Below, piece by piece: positions 34,672 through 43,191 of a DNA stretch of 64,000 nucleotides. The stretch lies in the NCBI RefSeq assembly GCF_017916255.1, contig NZ_CP072827.1, positions 3,993,501-4,057,500 of the forward strand, read 5' to 3'. This DNA is from Streptomyces mobaraensis NBRC 13819 = DSM 40847. GTDB taxonomy: Bacteria > Actinomycetota > Actinomycetes > Streptomycetales > Streptomycetaceae. Under the pieces are notes generated by a model, which saw only the letters and a program-made list of their open reading frames with translations, was not told where the DNA came from and searched no databases. The position numbers were made by a program, and so were the translations under genes. Position 1 is the stretch's first letter. The number at the start of each line of letters is the position of its first letter.

Positions 34672-36639
34672 GTGCAGGAGTCGCACTATGGCGTACCCCT
34701 GGAACGGAGCGACTATCTCAAGCTCCCGCGGCACCGGCACAGCTGCAGGCCCGAGCGGTTCGCAAAGTGGCTCGAAGGGTACGGCAAGGGGCGTCGCCTC
34801 GCCGTGGACCTCTTCTCCGGAGCAGGCGGTCTGAGTCTTGGGCTTCAGCGAGCTGGCTGGACCACTGCAGCCGCTGTCGACTTCGACGAGCGTGCCCTTG
34901 AGACCCATGCGGCCAACTTCCCCGGCATGAGTCTGCACATGGACCTGGGGAACCCAGCCGAGCGTGACAGGCTCGAGGAGCTGCTGGAGCCGGCGAAGGG
35001 GGAGATCGATCTGGTGGCGGGGGGCCCGCCGTGCCAGCCGTTCAGCAGGGCTGGGCGGAGCAAGATCCGCCACCTCGTAGAGCACCATGGCCGCGACCCT
35101 CACGACCTCCGTAAAGAGCTGTGGAGCGCGTACCTGGACGTCATAAAGAGGATCAGGCCGCGCGCCGTCCTCATGGAGAACGTCCCGGACATGGGCCTCG
35201 GCGACGACTTCTTCGTGGTCCGCGTGATCGAGCAGCAGCTCGAGGAGCTCGGCTACGCAACCCAGGTACGCCTTGTCGACGCATGGCGCTACGGAGTACC
35301 CCAGCACCGGAAGCGGCTCATCCTTCTGGCCAGGAACGACATCGAGAGGTTCGAGTGGCAGCAGGAGGTCGCCGAGGACGAACGCACCACCCTGCGCCAC
35401 GCCATTGGTGACCTCCCTCCCCTCACCGTGGTGCCCACGGAGCGTGTCGGCGAGCGTGAGATGGCCTACGGCACCCCCTCCGAAGATCTGTCCGACTTTG
35501 CCAGGGAGATGCGCAAGCGCGCGAAGCGTGAGGTCGTCTTCGACCACATGACCCGGAGGGTCAGGCCGGACGACTGGGTGATCTTCGACAGCATGGACTC
35601 CGACACCCTGTACTCGGACATCGACCCGGAGCTCCAGCGGTACAGCGCCGAGCACTTCACCGACAAGTACAAGAAGCTTGACTGGGACGACCTGAGCAGG
35701 TCGATCACCGCCCACATCGCCAAGGACGGCTACTGGTACATCCATCCGGACCAGAACCGCACCCTGACCGTTCGGGAGGCGGCACGGGTACAGACCTTCC
35801 CGGACCGGTTCAGGTTCGCTGGGACGCGTAGTGACGCCTTCCGGCAGATCGGCAACGCGGTGCCACCCCTCCTGGGCAAGGCCGCCGCGGAAGTGCTGTT
35901 GCCTGTCGAGGGGTGCCAGGCCGGGGAAGGCGGACTCCAGCCCCGCTGGCGCACGGCCCGCGAGGACCTGACTGCCTGGGCGGAACGGCAGCGCAACGGG
36001 GAGAACTGGTACCAGTTGCCCAAGCTGTCGTCAGTGCACGCGGCGGTCGTGGCGGTGTTGGCGGGAACCCGGGTGCAGCCTGGTCAGATGCACGAGATGC
36101 TCGAGACGATCCGGGAGCACGCGACTCTGACCAAGTCTGCTCTGCGCACTCTCCTTGAATCAGCCCCCACGGCAGCCGTTCGGGCGCGGCTCGACAGGCT
36201 GACCGCCGTGGCCGGCAAGTCAAGTGTCTGGTCCGAGGACGAGGAGAAGCAGAAGGAGCTGCCCAAGCGCCTGGGGATGAAGCCAGCCGAGGGCGCGCTC
36301 TACCGGCTGCTGATCGATGACGACCTTCTGTGGGTGGGACAGAGTGCGCTGCGCGTCGCTGCCCGGCTGCACGACAGCGACTCTGACCGCACCAACCGGC
36401 TCAGTGACGGCCGGGTGCACTTGGTGAAGCTCGTCGGTGCAGGAGAAAAGGCCCCCCTGCGCATGGCTGCGCTACGACTCATCGGAAGCACCCTGTGCAA
36501 CGCGAAGAATCCTCTCTGTGACCAGTGTCCTCTCAGTAGCTACTGCGCGGGCAGGGAAAGTGCTGCGGGTGACCTGGTCACGGATGCTCTGAGTGGGACG
36601 CACGGTCGGCAGCCTGTTCCTGCCCAGTCACGCGAGTAG
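34672..36639 (+). CDS. C5 cytosine DNA methyltransferase with C-terminal EndoIII-like Fe-S cluster segment
   Basis: The 655-residue protein starts at GTG 34672, 8 nt after GGAGG. Methylase motifs are all present: I AVDLFSGAGGLSLGL, IV GGPPCQPFSRAG (catalytic Cys121), VI MENVPDM, VIII PQHRKRLILLA, IX TLTVREAARVQTFP, X QIGNAVPPLLG. It would make 5-methylcytosine in a specific site. The C-terminal ~230 residues are extra. They end in Cys609-x6-Cys616-x2-Cys619-x5-Cys625, exactly the spacing of the endonuclease III/MutY [4Fe-4S] loop, after a helical stretch resembling the HhH-GPD fold without its catalytic Lys and Asp. The last 62 bp overlap the end of the convergent vsr gene. Confidence 0.92.
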   Translation: MQESHYGVPLERSDYLKLPRHRHSCRPERFAKWLEGYGKGRRLAVDLFSGAGGLSLGLQRAGWTTAAAVDFDERALETHAANFPGMSLHMDLGNPAERDRLEELLEPAKGEIDLVAGGPPCQPFSRAGRSKIRHLVEHHGRDPHDLRKELWSAYLDVIKRIRPRAVLMENVPDMGLGDDFFVVRVIEQQLEELGYATQVRLVDAWRYGVPQHRKRLILLARNDIERFEWQQEVAEDERTTLRHAIGDLPPLTVVPTERVGEREMAYGTPSEDLSDFAREMRKRAKREVVFDHMTRRVRPDDWVIFDSMDSDTLYSDIDPELQRYSAEHFTDKYKKLDWDDLSRSITAHIAKDGYWYIHPDQNRTLTVREAARVQTFPDRFRFAGTRSDAFRQIGNAVPPLLGKAAAEVLLPVEGCQAGEGGLQPRWRTAREDLTAWAERQRNGENWYQLPKLSSVHAAVVAVLAGTRVQPGQMHEMLETIREHATLTKSALRTLLESAPTAAVRARLDRLTAVAGKSSVWSEDEEKQKELPKRLGMKPAEGALYRLLIDDDLLWVGQSALRVAARLHDSDSDRTNRLSDGRVHLVKLVGAGEKAPLRMAALRLIGSTLCNAKNPLCDQCPLSSYCAGRESAAGDLVTDALSGTHGRQPVPAQSRE

Positions 36640-37075
36640 GAGCCGGACACCGCTCGGCAACCATGAGTGCTGCCGCCGCTGGACTGGCCTTGACCTCGCA
36701 CTCCCAGACCCGGAGCACGGTCCATCCGGCGGCCTCCGCTGCTTCCGTGTTGCGTCTGTCTCGGGCCCTGTTGGTCTCGATCTTGTCCGTCCAACGCTCG
36801 GCGTTCGGTCCGCGGAACACCTTGGGGCCGTGCTTCGGGCAGCCGTGCCAGAAGCAGCCGTCAACAAAGACGGCCACGTGGTATCTGGGAAGCACGAAGT
36901 CGGCCGTGCACCTGGGAGCCACCCTCTGGTGAAGGCGGAACCTGAGGCCCAGCCGGTGCACCGCCTTCCTGAGGGCTACCTCCGGCCTGGTGTCCCTCAC
37001 GCGCCGGCCGCGAAGGTGCTCACCCTCCGGAGTGGCGACCCACCCACGGTCCGGCGTCAGCCCTCCTCCACTCAT
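36578..37075 (-). CDS. vsr: Very-short-patch repair endonuclease (Vsr)
   Basis: The 165-residue protein is read from ATG 37075; earlier in-frame starts (37081, 37132) would reach the start of the gene on the other strand. Family motifs: DTRPEVALRKAVHRLGLRFR, CTADFVLPRYHVAVFVDGCF with the metal-binding Asp, HGCPKHGP as the zinc/His part, and NRARDRRNTEAAEAAGWTVL. Vsr nicks 5' of T in T:G mismatches that arise by deamination of 5-methylcytosine, so it fits with the adjacent methylase. The genes are convergent and overlap by 62 bp. Confidence 0.93.
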   Translation of the reverse strand: MSGGGLTPDRGWVATPEGEHLRGRRVRDTRPEVALRKAVHRLGLRFRLHQRVAPRCTADFVLPRYHVAVFVDGCFWHGCPKHGPKVFRGPNAERWTDKIETNRARDRRNTEAAEAAGWTVLRVWECEVKASPAAAALMVAERCPAPTRVTGQEQAADRASHSEHP

Positions 37076-37130
37076 GACCACATTCCCAGTCTGTAGACGT
37101 CCTCGACTCGGAGGGTGCCACACTCTTCCC

Positions 37131-37319
37131 ATGCTCCGGGAACCAGCCGAACTCCATGTCGATGATCAGGGTCGGGTCGAGCTGCCGCTCGGCCTGCTGG
37201 CGGAGGCCGGCATCGCACCGGGCTCCGATCTCGTCGCCTTCAGTGACGGTGACGGACGGATTGTCCTGAGGCGGGCCGAGGACGCTGTCAGGGACCTGGT
37301 CGAGAAGGGCATGCTCTGA
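37131..37319 (+). CDS. Small SpoVT/AbrB-like DNA-binding protein
   Basis: The 62-residue protein (ATG 37131) has the swapped-hairpin AbrB pattern: ELHVDDQGRVELPLGLLAEA, then GIAPGSDLVAFSDGDGRIVL. An acidic/basic tail EDAVRDLVEKGML follows, typical of antitoxin or regulator forms. It is divergent from vsr and convergent with the AIPR gene. It may regulate the defence genes, or be an antitoxin-like component. No toxin partner is next to it. The ribosome site is distant (GGAGGG about 16 nt), so expression may be leaderless. Confidence 0.75.
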   Translation: MLREPAELHVDDQGRVELPLGLLAEAGIAPGSDLVAFSDGDGRIVLRRAEDAVRDLVEKGML

Positions 37320-37347
37320 CCGAGGACTCAGGATCTGCGTGGTCCCA

Positions 37348-39357
37348 TCACTGAGCAGGAGTGAACCCCAGGCGCAGAGCCTCGCTACGCGCGTGAAGGG
37401 CCTGGAGTGCTTGTGTCTCGGGCACCTCTTGGCCGTTCTCCATCCGTCTCCCGACGGACTGGGCCAGCTGCCTCTGCCAGGGTTCGAGGTTGTGCGTCTC
37501 CTTGGCCCACCGCTCCAGTGCGTACCACTCGCCGGTTGGCACAACCAGGAGTTCCTCGACCGCCCCCTCGGCGTCCGGGCTGCCGCCGGCCAGTGCTGCT
37601 TCGTCCAGGGGCAGGTCCAGGAGCTCGGCCGCCAAGGCATCGGGGACCGTCCAGCGCACTCGTGAAACGGCGTCCCAACACCCCGCCTTCTTGGCCCACT
37701 CGCCCACGTGGTTGCCCTCCAGCGGGCTCGTCACCGCCTCCATGACGCGGGGGCACAGATCGTCCACCGCGGCTTCCAGGGCGGCGGAGATCCCCTGCTC
37801 ACGCCAGATCCGGTCAAGGTCGATCCGCTGCTCGGTGGCCAGGGACAGTCTCGCCATGGTGTACGTCGTCACAAGGCTCTTGTGACTGCCCGCCCCATGG
37901 CCGGCGGCAACCTGGTCCACGGCCTTGAACAGGATCGCCATTGCGATCACCCGCTGGCAGTACTGGATGTCGACACGCGGTGGCGCCTCGTCGATACGCA
38001 GCATGAACTCGACAAAGTTCTTTTGTGCGCCCCGACTCACCAGGTGGGGCAGCTGGATCCACGAGTGGACGAACTTCGCCAGATCGGCCTTGGTGAACCT
38101 CTTCTTCGTCGGATTGATCCTCTTGAACTGGCGTTGCCGGGCAGGCGTACGGGCTTTGGCAAGCTCGTCCGTGTACTGGCCGCGTGCCCGCTCGTAGAAC
38201 CAGTGCGTCTCCTGACCACTGCCGTCGGCCGCGGGAGCCCAGAGGGAACGGGTGATCCGCTGGATCGCCACGTGATACTCGTGGTTCGAGCTGAAGTCGA
38301 CCTGCGTCACCCGGTTCTGCGTGTTCGAGTACTCCGAGATCTTGGGAACAATCTCGGTGAGACGCTCGGGCGAGACCTCCGTCAACTTCATCTGGACCCG
38401 GACCTGGGACAAGTCGGCCTTGTCCCGTGACCGGGCATAGTGGAGTGACGCCGTGGTCTGCCCGCCGTTGACGATCTGGAGGCCGTGTACGCGGGAGATG
38501 TGGGTCGGCTCTCCGTCCGGGCCCGTCACGAAGTCGACCTGGGAGGCCGTTGCCGTGATCCCGTTGTTGTAGGCCAGGAAGCGGCCGGGCGCGTGCAACA
38601 GGGTCTCCCGGATGCCTCGGTTCACGGAACCACGGGCCTGCAGGAACGAACGCACATTGAGTTCGAGAAGCCGTGTCCCGTGCTCCGCGTACAGCTCCGC
38701 CAGCAACTCTCCGGGTATCACAGCGAGCACGACGGAATGGTCCCGCTCCGAACTCGGAGCGGAAACGCAGGGCAGCGGAGGCGTGAAGGGAACCACGATG
38801 GGCTCGCTGAGCGATCCCGACGTCTCGTGACGGTGCAGCCGCGCCAGGTCCCACACCTCGTGGACGACCGGGAGGCCGTCGAAGTGGGTGGGCGGGACCT
38901 CCACGGTCGTGGCGACACGGTTGCTGAGGAGGAAGAGCCTGATCCTCTGCACCTCGGTCAGGGCCTTCTCGACCGCCTCGCACATGTCGTACACGTCGAA
39001 GGACTCGTCAATATGTTGCTGCAGGCCCTCCTGGCAACGACGCGCGAAGGTCAACAGCCGTTTGAACGAGGTGTCGGCCTGGGCCTTGGTGAGTTTCGTC
39101 TCCAGCGGTGCTAGGTGGAAGTCGGTGAGGAAGAGGTCCAAGGACTCACCCGCCTCTCCAATGCCGTACGCATGGACCTCGTGACCGTGGGCCTTGTGGT
39201 ACGCGCTGAAGGTGTTGGAGACGACGCCGGCCTTCTCCAGGTCGAACAGGACCCTGTGTGTGAACGCCTCCGGAGTTGTCGTTCCCTCGGCGTCCGCGGT
39301 CGCCTGAACGTCAGCGACGAGGCTCCGGGAGTACTCGGCCAGGTCCTGCTCACTCAT
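37348..39357 (-). CDS. AIPR (abortive infection phage resistance) family protein
   Basis: The 669-residue protein has the AIPR hallmark motifs RFLAYNNGITATA (259-271) and LQIVNGGQTTASLHYA (293-308). The following helical region has VPKISEYSNTQNRVTQVDF. The N-terminal ~130 residues include SLDLFLTDF strands resembling a degenerate nuclease-like fold. AIPR proteins occur in phage-defence loci; the biochemical activity is not settled. ATG 39357 overlaps the PD-(D/E)XK gene's stop by 8 nt and has GGGGGAG 4 nt before. It is last in the operon MORC-Z1-PD-(D/E)XK-AIPR. Confidence 0.9.
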   Translation of the reverse strand: MSEQDLAEYSRSLVADVQATADAEGTTTPEAFTHRVLFDLEKAGVVSNTFSAYHKAHGHEVHAYGIGEAGESLDLFLTDFHLAPLETKLTKAQADTSFKRLLTFARRCQEGLQQHIDESFDVYDMCEAVEKALTEVQRIRLFLLSNRVATTVEVPPTHFDGLPVVHEVWDLARLHRHETSGSLSEPIVVPFTPPLPCVSAPSSERDHSVVLAVIPGELLAELYAEHGTRLLELNVRSFLQARGSVNRGIRETLLHAPGRFLAYNNGITATASQVDFVTGPDGEPTHISRVHGLQIVNGGQTTASLHYARSRDKADLSQVRVQMKLTEVSPERLTEIVPKISEYSNTQNRVTQVDFSSNHEYHVAIQRITRSLWAPAADGSGQETHWFYERARGQYTDELAKARTPARQRQFKRINPTKKRFTKADLAKFVHSWIQLPHLVSRGAQKNFVEFMLRIDEAPPRVDIQYCQRVIAMAILFKAVDQVAAGHGAGSHKSLVTTYTMARLSLATEQRIDLDRIWREQGISAALEAAVDDLCPRVMEAVTSPLEGNHVGEWAKKAGCWDAVSRVRWTVPDALAAELLDLPLDEAALAGGSPDAEGAVEELLVVPTGEWYALERWAKETHNLEPWQRQLAQSVGRRMENGQEVPETQALQALHARSEALRLGFTPAQ

Positions 39358-40360
39358 GGGCTCCCCCGATCAACATGCTCACATCGTCGACTGACGCCAG
39401 GTAGCTGTCCAACCCCGAGACGGTCACGTGGTAGGTGCAGTCGCTGACGCCCTCGGGAAGGTCCGACTCGACAAGCCTGGGAAAGCCATCCCGAACGTGC
39501 CAGAAGCGCAGGTCACGAACGGTGTAACGAGGTTCGTCATAGAGATCGTGATGCCCGGGCAGGTAACCTGCCTGGATCAGCAGGCCGTCGAATCGGGCCC
39601 TGGCAGCAGCGCTGGCAAGGTGCCCCCGGACGCTCTCCACACGACGGTTAAGGCTCTCGCCGGACCCACCCCGTCGTTCGTCGAGCACCATCATGCACAG
39701 CAGCAGGTGCGGGACACCGGTGTCGTCCAGCTGTCGCTCACTCGCTATGCGGACGCTGCGGGGGTGTTTCGCGGCACTGGCCTTGACCTCGATCGCGACC
39801 CCAGGGAGCTGGAAGTCTTGGTTGGCGCCTGTCGGTCCCGTCCAGGACTCCACAGCCTCGATCTCGGACAGGGTGCTCAGGAGGTGGTCACCAAGCACCA
39901 GAAGTTCCCCGTAGAGTCCCCTCCGCGCCTCCGCTCCCAGCCCGTCCGTGCCAACCGTGCGCAGGAGATCCTGCCAGCGCTCGAACCTGCTCACGGTGGC
40001 TGTCAGAGCGTCGGCAGCGGCCGGCGCTGAACGCGCGGTGTCGGCCACGTCGGTCACGAGTGGGTTGAACACTTCCCGGAGGTCGTTCGCCGTGAGGACC
40101 AACTGGAGTTCGTACTCGAGACGGGACACCGCACTCAGCTGCATCTCGATGCCGGCCGCCCGGGGCAGTCGCCCAACCGAACGCACGATGTGGTCTGCCG
40201 AGCGGGCGTCGGCCCTGAGTACCAGCATGCGCTGTCCCCCCGGATGGGCGACGGAGAGGAACACGTCCAGCGGGGAGTCCGGATGCAACCGACGGCTGGA
40301 GCGTCCTGGCGAGTCGTGAGGGCGCTCAAGCTCGTGCCAGTCCTCCTCGGTGACCGTCAC
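39350..40360 (-). CDS. DUF4420/PD-(D/E)XK motif protein, predicted nuclease
   Basis: The 336-residue protein starts at GTG 40360, in a GTGA overlap with the Z1 gene. The nuclease signature is QDFQLPGVAIEVKAS: Asp182 and Glu191-Val-Lys193. A preceding conserved Glu152 lies in RRGLYGELLVL, as in DUF4420 family proteins. About 130 N-terminal residues form an alpha/beta region (HPDSPLDVFLSVAHPGGQRM). It is predicted to cut DNA together with the Z1 protein, with which it is strictly coupled here. Catalysis is inferred from the motif. Confidence 0.87.
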   Translation of the reverse strand: MTVTEEDWHELERPHDSPGRSSRRLHPDSPLDVFLSVAHPGGQRMLVLRADARSADHIVRSVGRLPRAAGIEMQLSAVSRLEYELQLVLTANDLREVFNPLVTDVADTARSAPAAADALTATVSRFERWQDLLRTVGTDGLGAEARRGLYGELLVLGDHLLSTLSEIEAVESWTGPTGANQDFQLPGVAIEVKASAAKHPRSVRIASERQLDDTGVPHLLLCMMVLDERRGGSGESLNRRVESVRGHLASAAARARFDGLLIQAGYLPGHHDLYDEPRYTVRDLRFWHVRDGFPRLVESDLPEGVSDCTYHVTVSGLDSYLASVDDVSMLIGGAHE

Positions 40361-43128
40361 GCCTCGTCCTCCTCGTCGAGGGCGTAGATGTCCTCCTGCA
40401 GGTAGATGCTGTTCGCCACGTACTCGGTCTTCGACTGGTTACGGGAGTAGGGAAAGCTCACCTGGAAGCCCACCAGCGGCAGCTCCGGGGAGTCGTCCTC
40501 GGGTCCTGGTACTTCGATGGGATAGATGAGTAGCAGCGCTTGGTCGGGACGTCGCTGACGACGGAGGTACGGACCCGACGGGTGCTTCGGGACCGAGGTC
40601 TTCTCCTTCTGCTTCGCTGCTTTCCCAGCGGCCTCCCGTGCCGCCTCAAGCTGTGCTTCGTTGAGGTCGAGGCCCTCGTCGCGCGGGCTGAGCACACGAC
40701 GGATCGTGTACCGCCCCTCTGTTCTGAACTCCGGGTTGAGCGGGGCACGCGTAACTGGTCCGACCGAGTGCCCGGCGACGTCCACGGGAGTGGCCGCCGA
40801 CTTGCCTACCAGGCAGACGGTCCAGTTACCCAGCTCACCCACCTTGGCACACTGTTCGATGTACTTTGCGATGAGTCGGGGACGGACCCTCTGGGCCATG
40901 CGGTCGGTCTCGTAGGAGGCCACGAACTCGGAGACCACTTCCGGCGGTACCCCCCGCCACATCACCGTGCCGCCGCTGACAGCTGTTTCGGGTTCCGTGA
41001 TGCCGTCGAGGTGCCGCACCAGGTCCTCGAGCGACTTGAAGTTACGCTTCACAGCTCGGTCGGCAAGGTTGAAGATCACCGTCTCCGGCCCCTCGCCGGA
41101 GTAACTGAGCAGGATCCTCTCACTCTGCCTCATCTTGTTCGCCGCAGTGACCATGAGCCCCAGCGACGACGAGCGGACCTTCAGACCGAACTGCCGGGGT
41201 GTAAGACCGAGCGTGGCCATCTCCTCGACCTCGCGGCGCAGTTCGTCGGTCGCAGCCGTGACCTCCACGTAGGCGTCCTCGACGGCAGGCGTGGTGTACA
41301 GCCTGCACAGGTCCTCGTACCCGGGTCGGTACCCGAACCACCTGCCCATCTGGAGCAGCGTGTCGTACGTGTTGGCCCAGCGCAGGTAGTAACTGACCGT
41401 GAGCCCTGAAAGCGTGAGGCCCCGGGACAGCTTCTGGCCGCCGATGGCGATGACAGAGAGGCCGTCCTTGCGGTTGTCGTAGTAGTCGAGAGCGTCCCGG
41501 GAAGTGCCGTTCACCGCCTTGACCTGGATCTTCCTGATCGCGTCCAGAAGCTCCGTCGACACCTGCTCCCAGGTCAGAGGTTCAGCCTCGTCAGCCGGGA
41601 AGTGCGCGGTGGTGGTAACGAAGTCGCGCTCCCAGAGTTCCTGGAACTCCGCAAGAAGTTTCGGCCCTTTCCCGTACCGGTCACGCAGCGAGTCCACAAG
41701 GAAGTGCAGGTGGTCCTCCACCTGTTCGCGAACAAGGCTCTGCACAGCCGTGAACCGGGTCACGTGCACCAACATGGAGTTGTGCACCCTTACCTGGCCC
41801 CTGGCCCGGCGAGCCGCGCACGAGAGCACGAACGACGCAACAGCCTCACGTAGAGACCGAGGGAGATCCCCACGGGGCCTGTCGCCGGCCTTGTGCCGGC
41901 TCGGCAACCAGCTGTCGGAGTCGTTCACGTGACGCACCAGCGGCAACGGATGCACGTCCTCCTCATCCTCGTCATCCACCTGGAGTCCGAACACCCGCTC
42001 CGGGCCGAGATAGTTCGAGGGCGAGGGGAGGCTGCGGATGAAGCTCTCCGGGAAGAGATCTCCGCCCACCTCGTCGTGGTCTGCATCGGGGTCGATGTAG
42101 ATGTTGGCGAACGGGGTGGCCGTGTACCCGACGTACGCCACCCTGTCGAAACTGTTGATGAGGTCTCGGATCGCCCTGTTTGTCCTGGTGGGGTCGTCGT
42201 CAGGATCGCGGACCGTGTTGATCGACGCGTTGTCGGCCTCGTCGTCGATGACCAGGAGCGGAACGTCGCGCACGATCTTGCGGCCGTTCTCGCCCTCGGT
42301 GCCCTGCACGTCGGTCACCCACCTGCGCAGGTACTCGAGAATCTTCCAGTGCTTCTTGACGACGAGCACGACAGGAAAGCTGCCGAGCGGAAAGTTGATC
42401 GTGGCTGCGGCCTGGCGTCCGAAGTCCCCCTTCTCGGAGCTGTTCGTCGGAGACGCGATGTCGAGCTTCTTGCCCTGCAGCGGCATGAGTCCAGCACCGA
42501 TGGTGCGGGAGTCCCCGTTCTCGTTGGAGCGCATCTGGTGCTGGGTGTCGAAGCCCAGCAGGCCCTCGTCTATGCGCAGTTGCGTCTGGCTCCGGAGGTC
42601 GTTGTGGATGCCGGCGAGAACAACGACGAGCTTGTAGCCCGCGTCAACCGCCTTGGAAGCGAGTCCGATGTACTGTCCAGTCTTGCCTGACTGCACCTGG
42701 CCGATCACGAGCCCCTTGCGGCGCCAGGGGCCAGGCCGCCGCGGATCCTCCAGTTGGCTCAAGACCTCGTCCGAGGTCTGGTCCAGCCGTCGCACGACCG
42801 AAAGCGGCAGGTCCTCGACATCCTCGAGGAACCAGCGGTATCGCTCCCAGAAATCCCAGGAACGGTTGTTCTTCGCCTCAGGCAGCCAGGGCTCGTGCCC
42901 CTTGGGGTCAACAAGTCCCAGGGAACGCTCCTGGAACACCGTGATCATGGCCTCGATCTCCTTGGCCAGCTGGTCCCGGTCCAGAGTTTCCCCCTGTGCG
43001 GCCAGCATGCCGAAGATCGCGTTGACCGCGATCTGCACCTCGTCCGGGCTGGGCTGCCGGTCCTGTGGCAGGAAGCTGCGTACCAACCGCATTGCCTTTG
43101 CGAGGGGTTCGTCGGGGGTGGAGCTCAC
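40357..43128 (-). CDS. Z1-domain SF2 helicase-like ATPase
   Basis: The 923-residue protein starts at GTG 43128 with GGAGG 6 nt before. Helicase-like motifs: Walker A GQVQSGKT (143-150), motif II IDDEAD (294-299), motif III-like YVGYTATPFANIYI (332-345). The Z1 region follows with KLSRGLTLSGLTVSYYLR and MGRWFGYRPGYEDLCRLY as motifs V and VI. Z1 proteins occur in restriction-like clusters with MORC-type ATPases and methylases. It would translocate on or remodel DNA for the nuclease. It is the largest gene of the operon. Confidence 0.93.
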   Translation of the reverse strand: MSSTPDEPLAKAMRLVRSFLPQDRQPSPDEVQIAVNAIFGMLAAQGETLDRDQLAKEIEAMITVFQERSLGLVDPKGHEPWLPEAKNNRSWDFWERYRWFLEDVEDLPLSVVRRLDQTSDEVLSQLEDPRRPGPWRRKGLVIGQVQSGKTGQYIGLASKAVDAGYKLVVVLAGIHNDLRSQTQLRIDEGLLGFDTQHQMRSNENGDSRTIGAGLMPLQGKKLDIASPTNSSEKGDFGRQAAATINFPLGSFPVVLVVKKHWKILEYLRRWVTDVQGTEGENGRKIVRDVPLLVIDDEADNASINTVRDPDDDPTRTNRAIRDLINSFDRVAYVGYTATPFANIYIDPDADHDEVGGDLFPESFIRSLPSPSNYLGPERVFGLQVDDEDEEDVHPLPLVRHVNDSDSWLPSRHKAGDRPRGDLPRSLREAVASFVLSCAARRARGQVRVHNSMLVHVTRFTAVQSLVREQVEDHLHFLVDSLRDRYGKGPKLLAEFQELWERDFVTTTAHFPADEAEPLTWEQVSTELLDAIRKIQVKAVNGTSRDALDYYDNRKDGLSVIAIGGQKLSRGLTLSGLTVSYYLRWANTYDTLLQMGRWFGYRPGYEDLCRLYTTPAVEDAYVEVTAATDELRREVEEMATLGLTPRQFGLKVRSSSLGLMVTAANKMRQSERILLSYSGEGPETVIFNLADRAVKRNFKSLEDLVRHLDGITEPETAVSGGTVMWRGVPPEVVSEFVASYETDRMAQRVRPRLIAKYIEQCAKVGELGNWTVCLVGKSAATPVDVAGHSVGPVTRAPLNPEFRTEGRYTIRRVLSPRDEGLDLNEAQLEAAREAAGKAAKQKEKTSVPKHPSGPYLRRQRRPDQALLLIYPIEVPGPEDDSPELPLVGFQVSFPYSRNQSKTEYVANSIYLQEDIYALDEEDEA

Positions 43129-43191
43129 GGGGAACCTCCAACTGGTCTGAGACGGTATGGAGCAGAGTATGTGGGACCACCGACAACAGGC

